64,000 bases of DNA, from NCBI GenBank assembly GCA_024280885.1, contig JAJRPF010000045.1, positions 186,001 through 250,000 on the forward strand, given 5' to 3'. The notes under the pieces are model-generated. The model did no database searches. It was given only the letters and a program-made list of their open reading frames with translations, and had not been told where the DNA came from. The stretch comes from Planctomycetota bacterium (GTDB lineage: Bacteria > Planctomycetota > JAJSAM01 > JAJVHW01). Below, one piece after another: positions 1-9,228 of the stretch; positions within the stretch are counted from its first letter, which is position 1; every line of letters starts with the position of its first letter. The position numbers and the translations under genes were made by a program.

Positions 1-166
1 TCGCGCTGAACGACGACATCAACAGCGCGAGCATGACCGGGCTCGCGCCGTAGTCGTCGGCGTGCTGCGGCAGGAGCGGCAGGACGATGCCGAATCCGAG
101 CAGATCGATCATGACGGCCAGGAACAGGGCGCCGAGGGGCGAGCGGGCCTTCGGAGTGGAAGCCAT
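1..166 (-). CDS. MFS transporter, N-terminal fragment (runs off window edge)
   Basis: Reading the minus strand from an ATG at 166 gives 55 residues before the window ends. They begin MASTPKARSPLGALFLAVMI and contain the motif LLGFGIVLPLLP, typical of the first transmembrane helix of drug:H+ antiporters of the major facilitator superfamily (TetA-like, DHA1). The predicted role is inner-membrane efflux, but the substrate cannot be inferred from one helix. It lies 110 bp downstream of the end of the CMP-sugar synthetase gene on the same strand, so it may be a separate unit. Family call is fairly sure; function beyond that is not. Confidence 0.7.
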   Translation of the reverse strand, partial: MASTPKARSPLGALFLAVMIDLLGFGIVLPLLPQHADDYGASPVMLALLMSSFSA

Positions 167-276
167 GGGAGCGCGGAGCATCCCAGATGTGAATGCAGAG
201 CCAAGTCGCGTCCGGCGGTGTCACGCCGCGTGCCGTAGTCGCCCCCGGGTCGGCGGGTTGGCGGGTCGGACTCAGC

Positions 277-978
277 TCAACAGTCGAGCGTCTGCCAGAG
301 CGCGTTCACCAGGATGAGGTCTGCTGGCAGATCCACGTCCACCGACCGCTCAGCGGGCATCTCCACAGGCCGACAGGTGTCGCCGTAGAGGCGGCCCGAG
401 TCGAGGACGTCGCGACGCATGACATAGACCGCGCCGTTGCGGCGCCAGGCCGTTTCGCCCAAGTCCTGGCGGCGCGTCCCTTCGGCTTCCACGACGACGT
501 AGGGCAGAAGTTGGTCGTCCTCGATCCGCTTGGTCTTGGCAGGGTGGTGCGTACGACACACCGTCACGACCGAATCGGCGCCTGTCGCGATGGCTTTTCT
601 GACAGCGCGGTCGATGTCGTCCGCGCGGCGCAGGGGCGCTGTCGGCTGCAGGATGCAGACCCACTCGTAGCGAGCGTCTCCGGCTGCTTCGATCGTTGTG
701 AGAGCGTGCAGGAGTACCGGCAGTGTCGGCGTCGCGTCCTCCGCGAGGTCCGTCGGTCGCAGGAACGGCACATCCCCGCCCGCATCTCGCGCAACCTGTG
801 CAATCTCCTCGTCCTCGGTCGAGACGACGGTGCGGGTCAGCGTCGATGCGGCGGCGGCCTGACGAATAGCGTGCACGACCAGCGGCACGCCATCGACCAG
901 GGCCAGGTTCTTGCGAAGGATGCCACGTGACCCGCCGCGCGCCGGGATGACGCCCAGGACCCGAGGTTCCGTGCTCAT
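277..978 (-). CDS. legF: CMP-sialic/legionaminic acid synthetase (NeuA/LegF family)
   Basis: Activates a nonulosonic acid with CTP to give the CMP-sugar, the donor for glycosyltransfer, in the cytoplasm. The 233-residue protein starts with the CTP-binding signature IPARGGSRGI at residues 11-20 followed by RKNL, as in acylneuraminate cytidylyltransferases, and its length fits the single-domain enzymes. Its ATG overlaps the stop of the upstream glycosyltransferase gene by 4 bp (ATGA), so the two are probably translationally coupled. LegF rather than NeuA is preferred because a complete legB-C-G-I-H-ptmE set lies on the opposite strand about 2 kb away. That choice is inference; the CMP-sugar synthetase family is clear. 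Confidence 0.85.
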   Translation of the reverse strand: MSTEPRVLGVIPARGGSRGILRKNLALVDGVPLVVHAIRQAAAASTLTRTVVSTEDEEIAQVARDAGGDVPFLRPTDLAEDATPTLPVLLHALTTIEAAGDARYEWVCILQPTAPLRRADDIDRAVRKAIATGADSVVTVCRTHHPAKTKRIEDDQLLPYVVVEAEGTRRQDLGETAWRRNGAVYVMRRDVLDSGRLYGDTCRPVEMPAERSVDVDLPADLILVNALWQTLDC

Positions 979-2120
979 GCCGATCTCTCCTTCGTCGTGA
1001 TGGCCCGCCGATAGACGTCGAGATAGGCTTCCACTGTCCGCTCGACTGTGTGGAGGCGGGCGCGCTCGCGCCCCGCCGCCACGAGCCGCGCACGCTCGCC
1101 CTCGTCTTCCAGAAGTTGCCGCAAGGCGGTCTCGAGCGCCCCCGCGTCGTCGGGAGGGACCAGCACGGCCGCCTCCCCCACCACCTCGGGGATACCGTCG
1201 GTCCGAGACGCCACGACGGGCGTACCGCAGGCCATGCCCTCGAGAATCACGAGGCCGAACGGTTCTCGGCGCGAGGGGACCGCCTGAACCGCGGCCGAGC
1301 GCAGAAGCTCGACAAGGGCGCGGCGCTCGACGAAGCCGAGGAGCTCGACCCGATCCGCGACGCCGAGATCCACAACAAGCTGCGCCAGTGCGTCGCGCTG
1401 CTCCCCACGACCGGCGATCTTCAGGTGCAGCCCGGGGATCGCCGCGACCGCCCGGATCAGGACGTCGAAGCCCTTCTTCGGATGGAGTTCCCCGACCGCG
1501 GCCACGCCGGCTCGCTCGTGACCCGGCTCATCGTCACGCACCAACTCACGCTCCATATCCGCCGGAAGCGCGTTGGGGACGGCCTCGAAGTGGGCACGCT
1601 GGGGCTCCGACGCCAGGTCCCGCGCGGAACGGAGCGTCGCCTCCGACGGAGCCGTCACCACAGCGGCGGCACCGAGGACGGTGCGGACAGCGCGGCGCCC
1701 GAGGGCATCCTGTTCGACCATGTCCCCGACCACGTCCCGTCCGTGCGCGGTCGCGACCAGCGGCACGCCGCGGGTCGCACAGGCCCCCGGCAGCAGGTAC
1801 GCGAGCGCGGATTGCAGAAAATGGAGGTGAACGACCTGGGGACGGAACGATGCGAGCAATTCGTCGACCTGCTGGCGCGCCGCACCGACGCGGCGCGCGA
1901 ACCCAGCAATCGCGCGCGGGCGCAACGCCGGACGCCCCAGCCGCACGCGCTCGACGAGCAACCCGTCGAGCGTCTCCTTCTCGGCGAGCCCCTCGCTCCA
2001 CGGAACCAGGACACGAATCTCGTGTCCGGCGGCGGCGAGCCCATCACCGAGGTCACGCACCACGCGCTGCACACCGCCAACGGCGGGATCGAACGAGTCG
2101 GAAGCGAGGAGGATGCGCAT
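975..2120 (-). CDS. GT4-family glycosyltransferase
   Basis: A 381-residue GT-B glycosyltransferase that probably transfers an activated sugar onto a lipid-linked or protein acceptor at the cytoplasmic face. It opens with the GT4 N-terminal pattern (FDPAVGGVQRVV, glycine-rich loop). Near the C-terminus it has the EX7E-type block SRREPFGLVILEGMACGTPV, the hallmark of retaining GT4 enzymes. It is first in a two-gene minus-strand unit with the CMP-sugar synthetase (ATGA overlap) and is divergent from the methyltransferase/legB operon across a 213-bp spacer at 2121-2333, the likely promoter region for both. Donor and acceptor are unknown; use of CMP-legionaminate is unlikely from family alone, since GT4 enzymes usually take NDP-sugars. 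Confidence 0.85.
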   Translation of the reverse strand: MRILLASDSFDPAVGGVQRVVRDLGDGLAAAGHEIRVLVPWSEGLAEKETLDGLLVERVRLGRPALRPRAIAGFARRVGAARQQVDELLASFRPQVVHLHFLQSALAYLLPGACATRGVPLVATAHGRDVVGDMVEQDALGRRAVRTVLGAAAVVTAPSEATLRSARDLASEPQRAHFEAVPNALPADMERELVRDDEPGHERAGVAAVGELHPKKGFDVLIRAVAAIPGLHLKIAGRGEQRDALAQLVVDLGVADRVELLGFVERRALVELLRSAAVQAVPSRREPFGLVILEGMACGTPVVASRTDGIPEVVGEAAVLVPPDDAGALETALRQLLEDEGERARLVAAGRERARLHTVERTVEAYLDVYRRAITTKERSA

Positions 2121-2333
2121 GAGATGGAGAGCGCCAGGAACGGCGGAGCGTCACTCTATCAACACGAACGCGGCAACCCGCACCGGGAGCGGACGCGCAC
2201 AATCGACGAACGACGGTCACCCGGTCTCGGCTTGGTCTCGCTCCACACGCGGGATTGGATAGAGTGCCGCGGTCGGTGAGGTGAACACGCGAATTCGCCG
2301 CCGCGACGATCGAAGGGCACAGGGAGTTGCACG

Positions 2334-3094
2334 ATGGACGCACGGGCTGCCGCCCAGGAGTCGGAGTACGAGTTTCCGTATCACCACATCGCGCACTTCG
2401 ACGGCGCCGGATCGGCGAGCCGGGCACGCATCCTGCAGTGGGCGGTCGAGTACCTCGTCTACACAAAGCGGGTCGCGGATGTCGTCGCGGAGCACGCGCC
2501 GGCGTCGCTTCTCGACGTCGGGTGTGGCGACGGACGCTTTCTCGGCTTGGTGCCAGCATCGATCCCGCGCCGCGTAGGGATGGACGCATCCGAACGCGCC
2601 ATCTCGTTTGCGCGGGCGTTCCATCCCGAGATCGAGTTCCACGCCCGGGACGCTGACGACACGGACGAGACATTCGAGGTCGTCACGGCCATGGAGGTCC
2701 TCGAACATGTCCCCGACGACGTGGTGCCGCACTTTCTCAACACGCTCGCGGATCGGACGGAGCCAGGCGGCACGCTCCTTCTCGTAGTCCCGATCACGAA
2801 TGCTCCGGTTCCGCCCAAGCACTACCGCCACGACGATGAGGCGCTCCTTCGCAGCCAGTTGCAGGAGTCGGGGGCCCCGCTGAAGTCCTCAGGTTCGAGT
2901 GGATCTTGCGTTCGACGCACCGCCTTCGGCTCTACAACACGCTCACATTCAATCGCTTCTGGTTCGCCGAGATCTGGCCGCTGCGGCGCAGGATCTGGAG
3001 CCATGCCAGGGAGATCACGCGCCACGCCGACGCGACGAACGGAAAGCACCTTCTCGCAGTGATCCGGCGCCTCGACAACGCGGAAACGACATGA
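2334..3094 (+). pseudogene. Class I SAM-dependent methyltransferase, frameshifted (possible assembly error)
   Basis: The N-terminal part from ATG 2334 is a good SAM methyltransferase: motif I LLDVGCGDGRFL, then AMEVLEHVPDD and the PGGTLLLVVP strand. In that frame the protein turns into unrelated residues after about 2870 and stops at 3062. The -1 frame from about 2870 to 3094 continues sensibly (EVLRFEWILRSTHRLRLYNT) and ends with an ATGA overlap on legB at 3091, as every other gene in this operon does. Adding one G to the GGGGG run at 2870-2874 restores a single reading frame of about 253 residues. So this is either a one-base sequencing deletion or a phase-variable or broken gene. Its role would be O- or N-methylation of a glycan or precursor. 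Confidence 0.75.
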
Positions 3095-4101
3095 ACCTCA
3101 CCGGCAAACGCATTCTGGTCACCGGCGCGGACGGCTTCATCGGCTCGCACCTGACCGAGGAGTTGGTGCGACGCGGACATGAGGTCCGCGCGCTCGTTAT
3201 CTACAATTCGTTCAACTCACGCGGTTGGTTGGATCGGTCGCCACCGGAGATCGCAGATGCCATCGAGGTGGTGGCCGGCGACGTGCGCGATCCGAATGGC
3301 ATGCGGCGCAGCATGGAGGGCTGCGATGTCGTGCTGCACCTCGCGGCGCTGATCGCGATCCCCTACTCGTACCACTCGCCCGACGCGTACGTGGACACCA
3401 ACATCAAGGGCACGCTGAACATCCTGCAAGCCGCACGCGATCTCGGCGTCGAGCGCGTCGTTCACACTTCGACCAGCGAAGTCTACGGCACGGCGCTGCG
3501 TGTCCCGATTGACGAGGACCACCCACTGCAGGGGCAATCGCCCTATTCCGCGACGAAGATCGGCGCTGACCAACTCGCACTCTCTTTCCACCGCTCTTTC
3601 GAGACGCCGGTCTCGATCATCCGGCCGTTCAATACATACGGACCGCGGCAGTCCGCACGCGCTGTCATCCCGACCGTCATCTCCCAGATCGCGGCAGGCC
3701 GCACGAAGATCGAACTCGGCGCGCTGACGCCGACACGCGACTTCACGTACGTCATGGACACTGTGCGCGGGTTCATCGGCGTGGCCGAATGCGATGCCGC
3801 TCTCGGCGACGTGGTCAATGTCGGCAGCAACTTCGAGGTTTCGATCGGCGACCTGGCCGCGATCATCGCCGAGGCGATGGAGACCGAGGTTGAGATCACC
3901 CTGGACGAGCGTCGCCTGCGCCCGGCGAAGAGCGAAGTGGACCGCCTGTGGTGCGACGACGCGAAGGCGCGCACACTCTTCGGTTGGGCACCGGAGTACG
4001 CCGGACGCACCGGGCTGCGTCGCGGACTCGCGGAGACGGCGAAGTGGTTTGCCGACCCCGAGAACCTGCGCTCGTACAAGCCGCACGAATACAACCTGTG
4101 A
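3091..4101 (+). CDS. legB: NAD-dependent sugar 4,6-dehydratase, LegB type
   Basis: Extended short-chain dehydrogenase/reductase of 336 residues. The Rossmann motif GADGFIGS is at residues 12-19, the TSTSEVYG strand at 126-133 and the YxxxK catalytic pair at Y152/K156. Sequence and neighbourhood match LegB, which converts a nucleotide-linked GlcNAc to the 4-keto-6-deoxy sugar, the first committed step to legionaminic acid. The ATG at 3091 overlaps the end of the methyltransferase frame. The stop at 4099-4101 overlaps the GTG of legC. Whether the natural substrate is the GDP- or UDP-sugar is inferred from the nearby ptmE, which points to the GDP route known from Campylobacter. Confidence 0.88.
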   Translation: MNLTGKRILVTGADGFIGSHLTEELVRRGHEVRALVIYNSFNSRGWLDRSPPEIADAIEVVAGDVRDPNGMRRSMEGCDVVLHLAALIAIPYSYHSPDAYVDTNIKGTLNILQAARDLGVERVVHTSTSEVYGTALRVPIDEDHPLQGQSPYSATKIGADQLALSFHRSFETPVSIIRPFNTYGPRQSARAVIPTVISQIAAGRTKIELGALTPTRDFTYVMDTVRGFIGVAECDAALGDVVNVGSNFEVSIGDLAAIIAEAMETEVEITLDERRLRPAKSEVDRLWCDDAKARTLFGWAPEYAGRTGLRRGLAETAKWFADPENLRSYKPHEYNL

Positions 4102-5261
4102 GCCGCGAATTCGACGTCCGTGATCTCGTCGGCGCCATCCGCAAAGCGGCTGGTCGAGACGGCGCTCTGCACCTCCACGAGCCGTGGTTCCCCGGCAACG
4201 AAGAGGAGTACGTCCGCGAGTGCGTCTCGACGGGATGGGTTTCCTCCGCCGGTTCGTTCGTCGATCGGATCGAGCGCGATCTGGCCGCGATCACGGGTCA
4301 CGCGCACGCGGTCGCCGTCGTCAACGGCACAGCCGGTCTCCACGCGGCACTCCACCTGGTAGGAGTCGAGCCCGGAGACGAGGTCATCGTCCCCGCTCTC
4401 ACGTTTGTGGCAACCGCGAACGCGGTCACCATGTGTGGAGCCGTCCCGCACTTCGTGGATATCGAAGAGAGTACGCTCGGGCTCGACTCAGCGGCGTTGG
4501 CCCAACACCTCGCCGACGTCTCCGAACGCCGCGGGGACGCCTGCATCAATCGCACGACAGGCCGCCGAATTCAGGCCGTGATGCCGATGCACACGTTCGG
4601 CATCCCGACTGCCCTCGACCCGCTCTCCGCTGTCTGCGCAAATGCCAACCTGACCATGGTCGAGGATGCGGCGGAGGCTCTCGGCAGCACGTACGGCGGA
4701 CGCCACGTCGGCCACCACGGCCGCATCGCCGTCCTGAGTTTCAACGGGAATAAGATCGTGACAACCGGCGGCGGCGGAGCCCTGCTCTTCGACGACGAAG
4801 AACTCGCCGCGCGCGCCAAGCACGTCACGACGACCGCCAAGTTGCCCCATCGCTGGGACTATGCCCACGACGAGTTCGGCTTCAACTACCGCATGCCGAA
4901 TCTGAACGCGGCGCTGGGGTGCGCCCAGCTCGAACGGCTCCCGGAGTTCCTCGATCGCAAGCGTGCGCTCCACGAACGCTACATCGACGCATTCAAAGGA
5001 CGCGCCGGTGCGTCGCTCATTCGCACTCCCGAGGGCTCGACGAGCAACCACTGGCTGAATGCCATCCTCCTCGATCGAGAGCACGTCGCGCGGCGTGACG
5101 AGATCCTCGATACCGCACATGATTCAGGTATCCACCTGCGCCCTGTGTGGCGACCGCTGCATGAGTTGCCGATGTACACGGCGTGTCCGCGTGCACCGCT
5201 GCCGGTCACCGAGGACCTGGCCGCGCGACTCATCAATCTCCCATCGAGCGCATCGCTATGA
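4098..5261 (+). CDS. legC: PLP-dependent sugar 4-aminotransferase, LegC type
   Basis: DegT/DnrJ/EryC1-family aminotransferase of 387 residues, predicted to aminate the 4-keto sugar made by LegB using glutamate. The internal-aldimine lysine is K219 in SFNGNKIVTTGGGG; the PLP-contact segment VEDAAEALGSTY lies just before it. The N-terminal HEPWFPGNEEEYV is typical of the LegC subgroup. GTG at 4098 is chosen because it makes the 4-bp GTGA overlap seen at the other junctions of this operon; there is no better start. The stop at 5259-5261 overlaps the legG ATG. Confidence 0.88.
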   Translation: MSREFDVRDLVGAIRKAAGRDGALHLHEPWFPGNEEEYVRECVSTGWVSSAGSFVDRIERDLAAITGHAHAVAVVNGTAGLHAALHLVGVEPGDEVIVPALTFVATANAVTMCGAVPHFVDIEESTLGLDSAALAQHLADVSERRGDACINRTTGRRIQAVMPMHTFGIPTALDPLSAVCANANLTMVEDAAEALGSTYGGRHVGHHGRIAVLSFNGNKIVTTGGGGALLFDDEELAARAKHVTTTAKLPHRWDYAHDEFGFNYRMPNLNAALGCAQLERLPEFLDRKRALHERYIDAFKGRAGASLIRTPEGSTSNHWLNAILLDREHVARRDEILDTAHDSGIHLRPVWRPLHELPMYTACPRAPLPVTEDLAARLINLPSSASL

Positions 5262-6442
5262 GCGGGACAGCGACTCGACGCCGCGTCCTCGTCGTCTCGG
5301 GATCGCGTGCAGACTACGGGTTGTTGAGACCGGTCATGCAGGCGTTGAAGGAGCACGCGGCGTTCGATCTGCTGGTCCTCGTCACCGGCATGCACCTCGA
5401 GAAACGCTTCGGTGGGACGTCCCGCGCGATCGAAGATGACGAATTCACGATCAACGCGCGCGTGCACACCAATCTGACGGACGACAGCGAAGTGACCATC
5501 GCCTCCGCAACCGGCCGTGGCATCGAGGGCTGCGCACGCGCCTACCAGCAGTTGGCCCCGGACATCGTCCTCCTCCTCGGTGATCGCTTCGAGATCCTCG
5601 CCGCGGCATCGGCAGCACTGGTCTGCCGTATCCCGGTCGCGCACCTCTGCGGCGGCGACGTGACTGCGGGCGCGTGGGACGAGGGCATTCGCCACGCAAT
5701 CACCAAGATGTCTCATCTGCACTTCCCGACGCACGACGCTGCCGCGCAGAGAATAGTCGCGATGGGCGAGGCTCCGGAACGCGTCTTTGCTGTCGGAAGC
5801 ACAGGGATCGACGCGTTACTCGCCGCAGAACCAATGCCGCGCGCGGAACTCGAACAGGATCTCGGAATCTCCCTACGAGCCAGGAATCTCTTGATCACGT
5901 ATCATCCTGAGACGCTCGCCATGGACAGCGCCAAGGACGATCTCGACGAGTTCCTCGCGGCACTGGATTCGATCAACGCCCGCGACGATGACATCGGCAT
6001 GCTCTTCACGTTCCCGAACGCAGACTCAGGCGGCAGCACGATCCGTCGGCGCATCGAGGAATTCGTCGCGCGCAATTCAAACGCTGGCGCGTGGACGTCG
6101 CTCGGTCAGACGCGCTACCTCTCGCTCATGCGTGAAGTGGACGTAGTCGTCGGGAATAGTTCGAGCGGACTCTATGAAGCGCCGTCGCTCAGGACCGCCA
6201 CCGTGAACGTCGGCGGGCGACAAGACGGACGTCCGCGTGCGTCGTCTGTGATCTCGGTCTCCGCGACGAGAGACGCCATCGCACGAGCGCTGGACAAGGC
6301 CCTTGCACTCGATTGCAGCGCGGCGATCAGTCCGTACGGCGACGGACATGCCACTGGACGCATCATCGCCGCGCTGGCAGCAGTCGACGACTTCCCGGGG
6401 CTGCTCCGAAAGGGCTTCCACGACACGGCGGCGCACGCGTGA
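5258..6442 (+). CDS. legG: Hydrolysing NDP-sugar 2-epimerase, LegG/NeuC type
   Basis: 394 residues of the WecB/NeuC family. These enzymes invert C2 and release the free 2,4-diacetamido-2,4,6-trideoxymannose needed by LegI. Visible family features are the N-terminal VVSGSRADYGLLRPV, LLLGDRFEILAAA, the HLCGGDVTAGAWDEGIRHAI block and the C-terminal VVGNSSSGLYEAP phosphate-binding loop. The ATG at 5258 overlaps the legC stop (ATGA); an upstream in-frame extension to 5183 lies wholly inside legC and is rejected. The stop overlaps the legI GTG. Confidence 0.88.
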   Translation: MSGTATRRRVLVVSGSRADYGLLRPVMQALKEHAAFDLLVLVTGMHLEKRFGGTSRAIEDDEFTINARVHTNLTDDSEVTIASATGRGIEGCARAYQQLAPDIVLLLGDRFEILAAASAALVCRIPVAHLCGGDVTAGAWDEGIRHAITKMSHLHFPTHDAAAQRIVAMGEAPERVFAVGSTGIDALLAAEPMPRAELEQDLGISLRARNLLITYHPETLAMDSAKDDLDEFLAALDSINARDDDIGMLFTFPNADSGGSTIRRRIEEFVARNSNAGAWTSLGQTRYLSLMREVDVVVGNSSSGLYEAPSLRTATVNVGGRQDGRPRASSVISVSATRDAIARALDKALALDCSAAISPYGDGHATGRIIAALAAVDDFPGLLRKGFHDTAAHA

Positions 6443-7521
6443 GCGTCCGGCACACTTTCGTCATCGCGGAAGCCGGGGTGAACCACAACGGCGACGTGGA
6501 GCGTGCCCTCCGGATGGTGGACGCTGCGGCCGATGCCGGGGCCGACGCAGTGAAGTTCCAGACGTTTCGCGCCGACGAGGTAGCGTCGGCGTCGGCGGAG
6601 AAAGCGCGCTATCAACAGGCTGCGACCGGCACGGACGAGAGCCAACTCGAGATGCTTCGACGCCTCGAATTGGCGCCAGCCGACCACCACACGATCGCGG
6701 CACGATGCCAGGAACGCTGCATCGAGTTTCTCTCGACAGCATTCGATACGACCAGCCTCGACATGCTGGTGGACGAACTCGGGATCGGACGCATCAAGAT
6801 CCCGTCAGGGGAGATCACGAACGGGCCGCTTATCCTGCACGCCGCGTCCAAGAACCGACCCGTCATTGTCTCAACCGGCATGGCAACACTCGAAGAGGTC
6901 TCCGAAGCACTGGGCGTGCTTGCGTTCGGTTGGACACACGAGCGAGCGCCAACTTCTCGTGCCGACTTCTCCGCCGCGCTCGCCTCGTCCGAAGGACGGG
7001 CATGCGTGCGAGAGCGCGTCACTGTGCTCCAGTGCACAACCGAGTACCCGACGCCCTATGGAGACGTGAACCTGCGCGTCATGGACACGTTCCGCGCGGA
7101 GTTCGAGACCGCCGTCGGCCTCTCCGATCACACGCAGGGGATCGCGATACCCATCGCCGCTGCCGCATGCGGAGCGGAACTGATCGAGAAACACTTCACG
7201 CTCGACCGGTCGCTGCCGGGGCCGGATCACGCCGCGTCGTTGGAGCCGGACGAGCTCCGCGCGATGGTGATCGGCATCCGCGCCGTGGAGCAAGCGCTGG
7301 GTTCGGGCGAAAAGATGCCTCAGTCTTCCGAAGCGTCCAATCGGGCCGTGGCGCGACGTAGTCTGGTGGCAGCGCGCGCGATCCCAGCGGGCACGCGCTA
7401 CGCGGCTGCGGATCTCACGGGGAAACGGCCCGGACGCGGCATCTCGCCAATGCGGCTGTGGGAGATTCTGGGGCGGACCGCACCCGCCGACCTGGGCATC
7501 GACGAGGAGGTCCCCGAATGA
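6439..7521 (+). CDS. legI: N,N'-diacetyllegionaminate synthase, LegI/NeuB family
   Basis: Condenses the free diacetamido sugar with phosphoenolpyruvate to the nine-carbon acid. The 360-residue protein has the NeuB TIM-barrel start FVIAEAGVNHNGDVERALRM, the KIPSGEITNGPLI and VGLSDHTQGI motifs and ELIEKHFTLDR, followed by a C-terminal SAF (antifreeze-like) domain from about residue 295. The start is GTG 6439, chosen from the GTGA overlap with legG and because the NeuB fold begins a few residues later. The stop overlaps the ATG of the acetyltransferase gene. NeuB-family assignment is strong; LegI rather than NeuB rests on the neighbours. Confidence 0.88.
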   Translation: MSVRHTFVIAEAGVNHNGDVERALRMVDAAADAGADAVKFQTFRADEVASASAEKARYQQAATGTDESQLEMLRRLELAPADHHTIAARCQERCIEFLSTAFDTTSLDMLVDELGIGRIKIPSGEITNGPLILHAASKNRPVIVSTGMATLEEVSEALGVLAFGWTHERAPTSRADFSAALASSEGRACVRERVTVLQCTTEYPTPYGDVNLRVMDTFRAEFETAVGLSDHTQGIAIPIAAAACGAELIEKHFTLDRSLPGPDHAASLEPDELRAMVIGIRAVEQALGSGEKMPQSSEASNRAVARRSLVAARAIPAGTRYAAADLTGKRPGRGISPMRLWEILGRTAPADLGIDEEVPE

Positions 7522-8162
7522 CGTCAACGCTGGGCGCTCCCCACATCATCGTTCTGGGCGGGGGCGGACACGCGCGCGTCATTCTCGACGCCATCCGCGC
7601 TGCTGGTTCGGAGGTCCATGGGTTCGCGGACCGAGACGCGAACGCGACGCTCGGAGATATCCCGCTGCTCGGAGACGACGACGCTGTACTCGCGATGGAC
7701 CCGAACGACGTATTGCTGGTGAACGGCCTGGGCTCGATCCGTTCCACGGCCGCTCGACGGGCTCTCCATGAACGTTTCGCGACGGCGGGATTTCGACACG
7801 CCGCCGTGGTCCACCCCGCCAGTGTGATCGCCGATGACGCGAGCATCGGCGCCGGGGCACAGATCATGGCCGGCGCGATCGTCCAGACCGGCGCGCGGAT
7901 CGGGTTGAATGCGATCGTCAACACGCGCGCGTCAGTCGATCACGACAGCATCGTGGGAGATCACGCGCACGTCGCACCTGGAGCGGTCATCTGCGGCGGC
8001 GTGGACATCGGTCGCGGCGCTCACATCGGTGCAGGAGCCGTGGTCGTTCAGGGCATCTCGATCGGAGCTAATGTCCTGGTCATGGCAGGCGCCGTCGTGG
8101 TTGATGACGTCGAGTCCGGAACATGCGTTCGCGGCGTTCCCGCGCGAGAGAGGACCGTATGA
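7518..8162 (+). CDS. legH: Left-handed beta-helix sugar acetyltransferase, NeuD/LegH/PglD type
   Basis: 214 residues with an N-terminal Rossmann-like half (IIVLGGGGHARVILDAIR, residues 9-26) and a C-terminal hexapeptide-repeat half (ASIGAGAQIMAGAIVQTGAR and following), the architecture of PglD/NeuD. It should N-acetylate the 4-amino group of the LegC product, which places it between LegC and LegG in the pathway. ATG 7518 overlaps the legI stop and its own stop overlaps the ptmE ATG. The family is secure; the exact acceptor is inferred from context. Confidence 0.85.
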   Translation: MTSTLGAPHIIVLGGGGHARVILDAIRAAGSEVHGFADRDANATLGDIPLLGDDDAVLAMDPNDVLLVNGLGSIRSTAARRALHERFATAGFRHAAVVHPASVIADDASIGAGAQIMAGAIVQTGARIGLNAIVNTRASVDHDSIVGDHAHVAPGAVICGGVDIGRGAHIGAGAVVVQGISIGANVLVMAGAVVVDDVESGTCVRGVPARERTV

Positions 8163-9208
8163 CCGAGTTGGAGAGAGTGGTGATCGGCCCCTCGGCGAGT
8201 ATTCGCGACGCCGTCGCACGCATTGATGCAGGTGCCGCCCAGGTAGCCGTCATCGCCGATTCGGATGGACGCGTTCAAGGGCTGGTCACCGACGGCGACG
8301 TACGTCGCGGACTGCTTGCCGGGCGCGACCTGTCCGAGCCGGTCACCGCCATCATGAACGCCGCGCCGCTTCTGCTCGGCGAGGATGTCCCTCGCGACGA
8401 GATCCTCCGGCTGATGCGAGAGCGCACAATCCATCAGATCCCGATCGTGGATGCCGAGAACAGGCTTGTCCGGCTGCGAACGTTGGACGAGTTGCTCAAC
8501 GCACCGCAACGTGCGAACGAGGTCGTACTCTTGGCCGGCGGTCGCGGAACGCGACTGATGCCACTCACTGACGACACGCCGAAGCCGTTGCTCCACGTTG
8601 GCGACCGCCCCATTCTGCAGCGCATTCTAGAGAGCTGCCGCGAGCACGGCTTCACACGCATTCACATCGCCGTGAACTACAAGGCCGAGATGATCCGCGC
8701 CCACTTCGGGGACGGCTCCCGCTTCGGAGTGGAGATCAACTATCTCGAAGAGGATGAGCCGCGCGGCACCGCGGGATGCCTGGCGCTGTTGCGCGATCGA
8801 CCGACGGCTCCCTTCTTCGTGATGAACGGCGATCTCTTGACGACGGTCCACCTGAAGCGCCTCCTCGATTTCCACCACGAGCACGCGGCCGCAGCCACGA
8901 TGTGCATCCGCGAGTACACGCACGTCGTCCCGTATGGCGTTGTGGAGTTGGACGGACATCGCCTTCGGCGCCTCGAAGAGAAGCCGGTCCGACGCGACTA
9001 CGTGAACGCCGGCATCTACGTGCTGGAGCCGGACGTCGTAGACCTGGTGCCGAACCACGGGGTCTACGACATGACCGACGCGCTCCAGCACCTGGGTGAC
9101 GCCAAGCGTGATGTCGCTGTGTTCCCGATTCGCGAGTACTGGCTCGACATCGGTCGCCACCCCGATCTGGAACAGGCCCGCGTGGATGCGCGCGGACTCG
9201 ACGACTGA
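8159..9208 (+). CDS. ptmE: CBS-domain sugar-1-phosphate nucleotidyltransferase, PtmE type
   Basis: 349 residues: two CBS motifs in about residues 1-120 (AVIADSDGRVQGLVTDGDVR; IHQIPIVDAENRLVRL), then a nucleotidyltransferase domain starting with LLAGGRGTRLMPLTDDTPKP. This fusion is the PtmE architecture; in Campylobacter jejuni PtmE is the glucosamine-1-phosphate guanylyltransferase feeding the GDP-linked legionaminate route. It is last in the plus-strand operon, coupled to legH by ATGA, and convergent with the next gene after 20 bp. The CBS pair suggests nucleotide-responsive control, which is inference. A generic NDP-sugar pyrophosphorylase is the alternative. Confidence 0.85.
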   Translation: MTELERVVIGPSASIRDAVARIDAGAAQVAVIADSDGRVQGLVTDGDVRRGLLAGRDLSEPVTAIMNAAPLLLGEDVPRDEILRLMRERTIHQIPIVDAENRLVRLRTLDELLNAPQRANEVVLLAGGRGTRLMPLTDDTPKPLLHVGDRPILQRILESCREHGFTRIHIAVNYKAEMIRAHFGDGSRFGVEINYLEEDEPRGTAGCLALLRDRPTAPFFVMNGDLLTTVHLKRLLDFHHEHAAAATMCIREYTHVVPYGVVELDGHRLRRLEEKPVRRDYVNAGIYVLEPDVVDLVPNHGVYDMTDALQHLGDAKRDVAVFPIREYWLDIGRHPDLEQARVDARGLDD

Positions 9209-9228
9209 CTGCGTACCCGGTTGCTCGG

